Translations under genes and position numbers: made by a program
The notes under the pieces: model-generated
Seen by the model: only the letters and a program-made list of their open reading frames with translations
Databases searched by the model: none
What the model was told of the DNA's origin: nothing
In this document: positions 1 through 7,588 of the stretch, piece by piece
How positions within the stretch are numbered: position 1 is the first letter of the stretch
Layout: each line of letters opens with the position of its first letter
Assembly (NCBI GenBank): GCA_036939355.1
Contig: JALLAP010000414.1
Location: 1-13,096, forward strand
Reading direction: 5' to 3'
DNA: 13,096 nt
From: Thalassiosira profunda
Taxonomy: Eukaryota > Bacillariophyta > Thalassiosirophyceae > Thalassiosirales > Thalassiosiraceae

Positions 1-1747
1 TGTGCAGCCAATCGAACGTCGTCTTCGCCGCGATCGTCTCCTTGTAGTTGACGTTGGGCTCGCCCGACACGCACTCGACGTTGTACTCGCGCTTCATCCG
101 CTCGAGATACACCTCGAGGTGTAGCTCGCCCATGCCGCTGAGGACCGTCTCCTTCGTCTCCGAGTCGACCTTCACCCGCAGTGTGGGATCCTCCTTCGTG
201 AATTTGACCAGCGCCTTGGCAAAGTTGTTTTGCATCTTCGACTCCGCCGGCTTCACCGCGAGGCTCAGCACCGGCTCCGGCACGAACATGGAGCTCATCG
301 CGATGTCCATGTTCCCGTCGCCGAACGTGTCCATGCTCCGGCAGTCGATGCCGAACATCGCCACGACGTCGCCCGCGTGCGCCTCGTCAATCTCCTCCAT
401 CTCGTCCGAGTGCATGCGTACGATCCGGCTCAGCTTGATCTTCTTCCCGTCGTTCACGTTGACGATGGGCGAGCCCTTCTTGAGCGTGCCCTGGTAGATG
501 CGCATGTACGTCAGCTGCCCGAACGGGGTCTCCTCCAGCTTGAACGCCAATGCCAGCAGCGGGTCGTCCTTCTTACATGTCACCTCGACGCGCGCCTCGT
601 CCTTCGACCGATCGAGGGCGAAGTTCTGCTTCTCGGCCGGTTCCGGGAGGTAGTCCACCACGCCGTCCAACAGTTTCTGGACGCCCTTGTTCTTGAAGGC
701 CGATCCCATGAACACGGGGACGAACTTGCACGCCACCGTCTGCCGACGGATGGCCGCCTTCAATTGCTCCTCGGTGGGTTCCTCCTCCATCAAAAATAGC
801 TCGCCGATCTCGTCGTCCACATCTGCTAATTTTTCGACGAGCTCCAAGCGCTTCTCCCCCGCCATCTCGGCCATGTTGGCCGGTATCTCGCCCTCCACGA
901 TGTCCTCGCCCTTCTCTCCCTCGAACACGTACGACTTTTGCGTAATCAGATCGACCACCCCGGAATGCTTGTCCTCGAGCCCGATCGGGAGCTGGACCGC
1001 GCACGCGTTGAGCTTGAGCTGGCCGCGCAATTCCTCGATGACCTTCCACGGATTGGACCCCTGCCGGTCGAGCTTGTTGACGAAGGCCAAGCGGGGGACG
1101 TCGTACCGTTTCATTTGTCGATCGACGGTCAAACTCTGGGATTGCACGCCGGACACGCCGCACAATACCAGGATGCCCCCGTCGAGCACCCGCAGCGCGC
1201 GCTCCACCTCGATGGTGAAATCGACGTGGCCCGGGGTATCGATGATATTGACGTGGGCATCCTTCCACCGACAAAACGTCGCCGCGGACTGGATGGTGAT
1301 GCCCTTCTCCCGCTCCAAATCCATCGAGTCCATCTTGGCGCCGACTCCATCTTTGCCTCTCACATCGTGAACTGCGGGAGAAGAGCAAGATCAAAGTGAA
1401 TGAGGCAATTGCAAAAAGAATGAGCACAAGACGTGCACAAAGTGCAACTCACTGCTCTTGATCCGTCCGGTGTAGAACAAAATGCGCTCCGTCAGGGTCG
1501 TCTTTCCCGAGTCGATGTGCGCGGAGATGCCGATGTTGCGCCGCTTGACGCTCTCGAGGTCGGCGGTGGAGAGGCACCTCCGCGAGGGCACGAGCGAGGG
1601 CACGAGATGTGCACCACTGCTCGGCAGGAGGCGGGAGGCCGCCGCCGCGGCCGCCGAGCGCGGGGCCGATCGAAAGGGCGCCGCCGCCAGCGAGGAGGAG
1701 AGGGTGGCGGCGCCCGCCGCCGGACGCGGGACGGCCAATCGAAGCAT
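1..1747 (-). CDS. Mitochondrial elongation factor G1 (mtEF-G1), 5' part, two exons
   Basis: This GTPase drives ribosome translocation during mitochondrial translation. Exon 1 is 1747-1453 and exon 2 runs from 1371 to the window edge, giving about 555 of an expected ~750 residues; the C-terminal domains lie outside. All GTPase motifs checked are intact: P-loop AHIDSGKT (residues 76-83), switch I GITI (122-125), DTPGHVD (143-149) and NKLD (197-200). The long match in style to mitochondrial EF-G1 ([18 protein letters not shown], then [14 protein letters not shown]) makes the family call firm. The first ~60 residues are Arg/Ala/Ser-rich with almost no acidic residues, as in a mitochondrial presequence, ending near RRCLSTA. 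I start at the ATG at 1747; the frame stays open upstream but the codon at 1810 is TTG. Translation through exon 2 shows no frameshift or stop. The gene is divergent from the oxygenase at 2010. A plastid EF-G is less likely given the presequence and subfamily wording. Confidence 0.95.
1372..1452 (-). other. Spliceosomal intron in mtEF-G1, 81 nt, phase 1
   Basis: On the minus strand the donor is A|GTGAGTTGCAC and the acceptor is a pyrimidine-rich tract ending CTTCTCCCGCAG. Splicing joins RIKS to [10 protein letters not shown] through an Ile codon split A|TT, which restores the contiguous EF-G sequence between the P-loop and switch I. Reading through instead meets a stop after about 20 non-homologous residues. 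Confidence 0.95.
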
Positions 1748-2009
1748 CGGTGGCGAGGTGCGGTGCGGGAGTGTTGCGGTTGCAAGCAAAAAATGCCGAC
1801 CAACCAGCAAGAGGGCAAGAGGACGCTTGGTCGCGGTCGAAAAGGTCTGACCGTCGCCACCTACCTGCCCCCTCCCTTTGGCCCCTTCTTCTTTGCTTGC
1901 CCTGTGTAACTTCTAGTGTGCCAAACCCTCCTGCACAATGCACCCCTAACGCAGTCGGCGACGCTTTCAGCAGCCATCCCCTGGCTGAGTCGGTATTGTA
2001 GCCGGTAGC
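1748..2009. promoter_or_regulatory. Divergent promoter/5' UTR region between mtEF-G1 and the PhyH-like gene
   Basis: A 262-base gap lies between two divergent start codons. It contains a C/T-rich stretch around 1861-1905 but no clear TATA box, and I see no repeats or RNA gene. Both genes must take their 5' UTRs and promoters from here, so it may act bidirectionally. This call rests on gene arrangement only. Confidence 0.5.
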
Positions 2010-3128
2010 ATGCCTGCACTTCCTCTGGCAAGGGCACTCCTCGCGCTGGCACTGCATTGGCATTGGAGTGGTGGCGGAGCCGCGTCTGCATTCTGCGTTG
2101 CGCCCATCACTTGCAGAGCACGGACATCAAAACGAAACGAGGCGGCCCATAAACATCATACTACTGCCTCTGCAGCATCCACTTCTAGCGTGGAAGAGGC
2201 GGTATCGTTTCGCCTTCCACCCGATTGGCGCGCATGCAACGAATGGCCCGCAGATGCTGCCGGTATCCTAAATGAATATGGCGTCGTTGCGCTGATGTCT
2301 GCGGATGACACGCCTGGCTTGATTGAGGACGAGATATGCGACAATGCAAATGCGGCGGCCACTTCCAGGTTGCGAGATATGCAACGGAGGATCGAATCGC
2401 GGGGGCTGGATCCCACCGGAAAGGACGAGATGTATCGATTCTCGGAAATCATATGCCGCGACGAGGGCGGGAGGAGATTCGACGTGCCGGTTGCATTCCT
2501 GGGCGATGGTGCTGGAGAGAAGAAGTCGATGCAGAGCAACGTTGGAAGCGATAGAATGGGCACGCCGCTACAACCAAACGAAGAGGAGGCGACGAAGAAG
2601 CAGAGCAACGTTGGAAGTGGCAGGATAGGCACACCTCTTCAACGACCTGAGGAGGAGGCAATACAAACATTACACGAGGCGATACAAACATTGGTCCTGC
2701 CCGTGATTGATCGTCTCTGGGAAGACTCCGAAAGATACGCTTCGGACGTTGCCGCCGCCGGGTTCCTCATCAACGAGCCCGGATCTAGCTCACAAAACTG
2801 GCATCGAGATGGGCCGGACGAGGGATTCATAGATTGCTTCGTGCCGCTGATCGACCTTGCGGAAGAATTGGGTCCAACGGCGATCAAACCGTGCACTCAC
2901 ACATACACCGGGAGTGTCGGTACGGCATCCGCTGATGTTCTGATGCCGCTATTGAGAAAAGGGGAGGTGCTGCTGTTCGACTATAGAACGATACATCGCG
3001 GGCAGGGAAATCGGAGCGAGTCGAGCCGAACGCTGGCGTATGCGGTTTGGAAATGCCTGGAGCGGGGGAAACAGGATGCGGGCGATATTCACAATTTTCC
3101 TGCGGCTCTGACGTTGGAGTATGACTGA
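2010..3128 (+). CDS. Phytanoyl-CoA dioxygenase-like Fe(II)/2-oxoglutarate oxygenase, predicted plastid-targeted
   Basis: A single-exon gene of 372 residues. The double-stranded beta-helix core is in the C-terminal half: the HxD iron ligands are H265 and D267 (NWHRDGPDEGF), the strand FVPLIDLAEELGPT follows as in PhyH enzymes, the distal iron ligand is probably H329 (LFDYRTIHRGQGN) and R340 is a candidate 2-oxoglutarate-binding Arg. The enzyme would hydroxylate an organic substrate using O2 and 2-oxoglutarate; the substrate cannot be told. Residues 1-25 form a hydrophobic signal peptide (ARALLALALHW) and residues 26-32 read SAFCVAP, close to the ASAFAP cleavage motif of secondary red plastids, followed by a basic/Ser/Thr transit-like stretch. 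Odd: residues 174-229 carry a 23-residue tandem duplication and then a 7-residue one, between the N-terminal part and the catalytic core. The stop lies 33 bases from the stop of the convergent gene. Confidence 0.85.
   Translation: MPALPLARALLALALHWHWSGGGAASAFCVAPITCRARTSKRNEAAHKHHTTASAASTSSVEEAVSFRLPPDWRACNEWPADAAGILNEYGVVALMSADDTPGLIEDEICDNANAAATSRLRDMQRRIESRGLDPTGKDEMYRFSEIICRDEGGRRFDVPVAFLGDGAGEKKSMQSNVGSDRMGTPLQPNEEEATKKQSNVGSGRIGTPLQRPEEEAIQTLHEAIQTLVLPVIDRLWEDSERYASDVAAAGFLINEPGSSSQNWHRDGPDEGFIDCFVPLIDLAEELGPTAIKPCTHTYTGSVGTASADVLMPLLRKGEVLLFDYRTIHRGQGNRSESSRTLAYAVWKCLERGKQDAGDIHNFPAALTLEYD
2531..2696 (+). repeat. In-frame tandem duplications (69-bp and 21-bp periods) inside the oxygenase gene
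   Basis: GCAGAGCAACGTTGGAAG occurs at 2531 and again at 2600, a 69-base (23-codon) spacing. Both copies encode QSNVGS-x-R-x-GTPLQ followed by a Glu triplet. Just downstream, GAGGCAATACAAACATT at 2655 is repeated with one change at 2676, a 21-base (7-codon) spacing encoding EAIQTL twice. Both periods keep the frame. The segment is polar and charged and probably forms a surface loop ahead of the catalytic core. Confidence 0.9.
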
Positions 3129-3161
3129 CAAACATAAACTGTGTCTACGAATGTATCCCCT

Positions 3162-6100
3162 CTATTGTTCGTAGATTTCCCCTGGATCCCCCGAATATTC
3201 GGCCATGATGTTGCCTACCACGACCTGGTCTAGAATGCCGTTCTGAGCGAAAAAATCCAGCTCTACGAGCACGCCCGTCAAGGCGCCTCTCTCTCGTTTC
3301 AACTGCATCACGTTGTGCCAAATCACTGCAAGCAACCCAACGACGATTGCGCAGCCGGAAAGAAACAAATAGTGCAGTAAATGGCGCAAAGAGTCGACCT
3401 TTTGAGCCAGCTCCCAGAGATCGGCTTCTGGCTCCAGCAGCGGTTCCGCTTCCCCACCTCGAAATGCAGGAGCGCGTTTGCGCTCGAGGTATTCTCCCAT
3501 CAGAGCTGACAGCTCCGCCACCATACTGCGTTTGCTCTTTTCGTCTGAAACGTTGATGCTGTCCTCACTGATAACTGACGGGATCCTTGTAGAACTGTGC
3601 AGGCACAGATATCCTCCAACAACGACTGCTACAGCCAGGGCAAGACCAACGATGGCTAGTCGGAGATTGGCTGAGCGACGAACGCCCTCGAGGCACCACT
3701 TGAACTTGGAAGCTAGCACCTCTCCTATCCCTGGACGATCTGAGGCATCGTTCGACAAGATGCTGTTGTAGCACCCTCCTTCGGGGTCACTCTGGTCCTC
3801 CTCAGTCTCGCTTGCATCGTCCCCTGCCTCCTGTGGGTTGTCACCCTGGGCGTCTTTTGGCTCGTCATCTGTCTCCTGAGTAACGTCAGAAGAGTGAGAG
3901 CTCCCGGTATCCCACTTATGGCGGCGGTATTCGCGCATCCTTATATCCGTCCGAATTTTGGTCAGCGCTTCTTCGTCATCGACCTCGTACACAACCTGAG
4001 CATCATATTGGTTTCGCTTTAGGAATCGCCCGCACTTCTCTCTGAAGCCCTCCCAAATTTCCTTCGCGGCGTCAATCTCTGTTTGGTACAATGCCGTCTC
4101 ATCCATCCCATCTTCCTCACTCTCATCCAGCTTTCGACACGCGGCATTCAGTATGCGCTCGTACTCAGGGTCACGAAGAGAAAGAACAACGTCGCTGAGT
4201 GTCGCAGCCAAGGTCGACTCCCCGGAAGAGGTAGATGAGCCAGCACTCGATGCGTCTCCGTTTTTATCGCTGGACACTGCTGGTTGTGGCGACTCGTCGA
4301 CAACTGGGGTGGATGAGGCAGGCGAAGCCCCAGTAGGGACGCTCTGCTTGTTGGTATCGTCTGTGGAGTAGTAGATTTCAGTACACAGTGAGAAGGACAA
4401 ATGAGGTCTATTGGAGCAAATTTCTGGGCCAAATACTCACCTCGAGGCCTGAAAGGGAACAGAAGCCATCGTTTAGAGCGCCCCTCCTTGTTGTCCTCGT
4501 CGAAGCAAACCTTGAACTCAGGGCGTGCTCGGCTCCCAAGGCGTGACTGGATCACAGCAGGATGCCACTGCGGCGTCCCTGTCCCTGTCTCGCTTGCCCA
4601 TCGCGGCGCCAACACAACGTCGCCCTCTTGTAGAGATGATTGCAGTTCTTGGAATTTGCGAAAGTCGTCTTCTGGCACGAGCAGCGCAGCCGGAAGCTCG
4701 TACTCATCCTCGTCGTCAAGTTCGATCAGAAACCCCTTGCCTTGCTTCGCCATGACCTCGCCGGGACTCCATTCTTGCTCCCCGGGGTAATCTCCAACAG
4801 CCCATTCGCTTGCAACGAAGGCAAAGCATCGGTCTCCCACCTTGATGCCAGCCCCAAAGCTGTACAGCGAGGGCTGGTCCATATCTGCACTATCCTCCTC
4901 GTCATTGACATTGGAGACAGAAGACGCTGCCTCACTTTCGATCGTGCTGGCGACCAGGGAATCGTCGCTGTTGCTTTTCTTCTCTATGGTTCCGCTGTTG
5001 CTCTCCTTGTTCGCATTGGAGGTATCCTCTGTCTCCGGCGCAGAATCCTCGAGCCCCTCCACGACTATGTCCTCATCTGGAAACGTCGCTGTCTCTGATG
5101 TCCCGTCATCGTACTGAATCTGCACCTTCTTGCCTCCATTAAGGGTTTTGTTTATCACACCAGCGTACCACTTCGCCTCTTTCTTCGTCTCCTCCTTGTT
5201 GGGTCCCTCAACCTCCTCCACGAACCGCACCTTCAATCGCATCCCCTTCTGAACCCTCTTTCGCTGCTCTGATGCGGGGAGAGATTGGAGGCGCTCCCGC
5301 AGGATGGAAGACGGTGGTTCGTCGTTCCCGGCGGACTCCATCGCTTCCTCCTTCTTGGCGCAGGCCTTCATATGGTTGCTAAAGCTGGCCGCAGCAGTTT
5401 TGGGGCTGAATCGTTTCACTTCCGAGCAATGAGGACACGTCATCGTAATCATTTCAGCAGACTTTCTCTCCTCTCCCGGGGTCTTTGGTTGCTCTTCTCC
5501 CCTCTCGCTATCTTTCCTTTCCAGCGAGCCGGCTGGACTTCCTGCCTCCAGCCGTTCGGCTAGGTTCGCGGCCATATCTTTGGGGTCGTCGTCGCTAGGT
5601 GAGACCAACCTAGCAGCAGCTGGTTCTGTGTCCGTAGCTTGATGATTCTCCACTGCACTTTTCAACGAGGGCGCTTTCGTCGTATTCTTTGCGATGGCCT
5701 TGGAATCGCTGGTCTTTTTGCTGTCTCTCACCACGCCCCCGCCCCTACTATCGGCTGCAAGTTTCGCCCTCTTCGCATCCTCCTCTATGACGGCGCTGCT
5801 CTTGCCATCCCGCGTTCCCTTCTGATCCGAAGGGCTCTTCCTTTTGCGGCTGGGGCCATCCGGTGTTATCACTGTCGCGCCATTCGTTTTGACTAGGGAC
5901 ATCTCAATTGTGAGAGGCCAACCACTATGAGGCGGTGAGGCTTGAGCTTCCTTGATCATCCGAGCGCACTCCGTGCCCAATTGGGGGTACAAGAGTCTCC
6001 CTTGGATCGCTACCGACTGAATGACGCTGTTTCCGACGAACTCTGCGGGAATATGACCGCAGAGAAAAAACGAAGGTCTAACTTCCTCCAGCGTTGGCAT

Positions 6101-7245
6101 TCCAGCGGCTTTGTTGTCTCCAAGTGTTATTCCCAGCTTTGTTTTCTTCGAGAGGAGAATCTTTACCACGCAGGTGTTTGCCCGAATATCGACTTTGACA
6201 GTGGCTAGGCGTTGTGTGCTTGTCTTCCCGCGTCCAATGGGGGTCGACTTGGCTGGATTCGTTTTCTCGCCCTTCTTGAGTGAAGTGGATGGCACGGCAG
6301 CCTTCTTCTGGGGTGGAAGATGGGCGTTCTGTCCAACTGATGCAGCCTCCTTCGCAGACTTCTTTTGAGGAGGAACATCTCCACCGGTATTGTCACGCAT
6401 TTTGCGTTTCGTTATCGCCGGTATCCTTGGCACAATTTTGCCGACACCGCCAGCGGCAGTTGACTTCTTCTTAGACGGTGCGGCCGGTTCACCTGATGCC
6501 CGGATGGGCTGCACGGCGGAATTTGTCTCTTTCATCTTGACCAGCACAAGTTCAATTCTCCTTGCTTGGCCTTGACCTTCGTAGACCTTATGAGCGCACT
6601 CCTTGACTGTCTTGGGCTGGAAGCGTGGCCCTTGTCCTATCATCATCGACTGGAGGAAGCTCTTCCCCACAAACTCTGCCGGTATCTTTTGGCGAAGAGG
6701 AGACGTTGGCAGCACCTTGTTCAGCTTGACCGCGGCGGTCCCATCAGATTTTATGTCAGTGAACGTGACGCCTAGTTTTGCGTGCGGCGGCAGCTGGATC
6801 TGCACAAGGCAGGTGCCCTTGCTCTGTGGAAGGTGGAAGGCGTAAGGGGCAAGAGGGGAGAATACCGTGAGTATATTGACATAATATTGCAGATTTCAAC
6901 GTATTGTCCCCAATCTCCAATTGCGATCGATGCGGTAGTTTACAACGCGGTCTGCCACAGTGCGCTGTGCGCTTTCGACACCATATAAATGCGCTCTCCA
7001 TTCGATAGACACATCAGGCTGCAAATGGATTGGAGAGGTGACACAAGATGTGCATCGACGACGGAGCAACGCCCCACAACGCTTTGCTCCCACCAGTCAA
7101 TCCAAATTACAATACTCACCGCGTTGATGTCGTCCGTGGCATCGTTGATGGCGCCGTGCTGTCCGAGCCCGCCCCTCGGCGCTGCCTCGCCATCATGCGC
7201 TGGGGATGGCGAGGCGATGGGAGGCGTTTTCCCTGAAGACGCCAT
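3162..7245 (-). CDS. PDZ-like x2 / C2HC zinc finger / Tudor-like x3 protein with two C-terminal membrane segments
   Basis: Three exons, 7245-7120, 6823-4441 and 4360-3162, give about 1235 residues; I know no named family with this layout. Two related PDZ-like modules lie at ~46-138 and ~250-354; they share KLG(V/I)T, IPAEFVG(K/N)S and an ending like IELVLVK, resembling the PDZ carboxylate loop and final strand. Basic, Lys-rich linkers follow both, with possible nuclear signals (SRKRK, about residue 367). A zinc-finger-like motif has C505, C508, H526 and C530. Tudor/SH3-like modules follow at ~567-633 (KWYAGVI...VQIQYDDGTSE), ~701-762 and ~773-838 (WHPAVI...FKVCFDED). Exon 3 adds an acidic Ser-rich region and hydrophobic segments at ~1070-1091 and ~1164-1184. 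Such modules bind protein tails or methylated histones in other families, so a chromatin-linked protein of the nuclear envelope or ER is a guess. The ATG at 7245 is the first in frame and has a clean exon after it. Confidence 0.75.
4361..4440 (-). other. Intron 2 of the PDZ/Tudor gene, 80 nt, phase 1
   Basis: The donor is CCTCGAG|GTGAGTATTT and the acceptor is TACTCCACAG|ACGATACC on the minus strand. Splicing forms an Asp codon (G|AC) and joins FPFRPR to DDTNKQSV, moving from the frame of exon 2 to the long open frame of exon 3 (3162-4360). The unspliced message stays open to 4148 in the wrong exon-3 frame. Confidence 0.85.
6824..7119 (-). other. Intron 1 of the PDZ/Tudor gene, 296 nt, phase 0
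   Basis: The donor is GACATCAACGCG|GTGAGTATTG and the acceptor is CACCTTCCACAG|AGCAAGG on the minus strand. Both boundaries are phase 0, and the joined text DDINA-SKGTCLVQIQL aligns the start of the first PDZ-like repeat with the second repeat (NTCVVKILL). It is about 3.6 times longer than the other two introns here, so a small extra exon inside cannot be excluded. Read-through gives non-homologous residues and a stop. Confidence 0.7.
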
Positions 7246-7430
7246 GCTGGCACTGAATTATAATCACTCCCCACCGTGGATAGACTAAAGATGGATCGAG
7301 GCGCAATACGCGTGGGAGGCGGCGAAGGCGGCGGAGAGGGAGTTATTGTATGTGTGGTTGTGCTTCCATAGCGGCGGGTGCGGAGGTGGCGTGGCGCGGG
7401 GGGCGATTTTTGGATCTTTTCGCCCAAAAA

Positions 7431-7442
7431 TTCCCGCCAAAA
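7431..7442 (-). promoter_or_regulatory. E2F/DP-like binding site (TTTTGGCGGGAA on minus strand)
   Basis: The minus-strand text TTTTGGCGGGAA fits the E2F consensus TTTSGCGG followed by GAA. It lies about 190 bases upstream of the minus-strand gene start (7245) and about 150 bases upstream of the plus-strand start (7589), so it could serve either gene. E2F/DP factors and this motif are conserved across plants and animals; use here is inferred from sequence match and position only. Confidence 0.35.
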
Positions 7443-7474
7443 TGAGTGCGTGGTTGCAAGTAGCAAGCTGATGG

Positions 7475-7489
7475 GTTGCAAGTTGCAAC
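7475..7489. repeat. Perfect 7-1-7 palindrome GTTGCAA-g-TTGCAAC
   Basis: The arms are exact reverse complements around one central base. A related half, GGTTGCAAGTAGCAAG, lies just upstream at 7452. In a promoter this form suits a dimeric transcription factor, but a 15-base palindrome can also occur by chance. Confidence 0.4.
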
Positions 7490-7588
7490 AGAGGAGGGCG
7501 ACGCCGTGCAGTGCAGGCGCTGCGCAGGAGGAAGGGCGCGGCGGGGCCATAAGCGCGCGTTAGCGTCACTTTGTAACAGAAATCCAGA

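Larger units (their letters stand above)
7246..7588. promoter_or_regulatory. Divergent promoter region between the PDZ/Tudor gene and the LRR gene
   Basis: A 343-base gap lies between two divergent start codons. It is GC-rich at 7311-7410 and contains an E2F-like site at 7431-7442 and a 15-base palindrome at 7475-7489. No coding region or RNA gene is supported; open frames across it are short and unlike any family I know. Confidence 0.5.

Noticed and set aside
573..1427. Long minus-strand open frame of 284 codons overlapping EF-G exon 2
   Set aside because: It is a shifted frame of the EF-G coding strand; the true EF-G frame runs uninterrupted across the same bases with all GTPase motifs.
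1748..1810. N-terminal extension of EF-G from 1810
   Set aside because: The codon at 1810 is TTG, not ATG; the ATG at 1747 gives a normal mitochondrial presequence.
1449..2063. 204-codon minus-strand frame over the EF-G 5' region
   Set aside because: Out of frame with EF-G, low complexity and family-free; explained by GC-rich sequence.
6975..6990. TATA box (CCATATAAAT) for a plus-strand gene
   Set aside because: It lies inside intron 1 of the minus-strand gene and no credible plus-strand gene follows.
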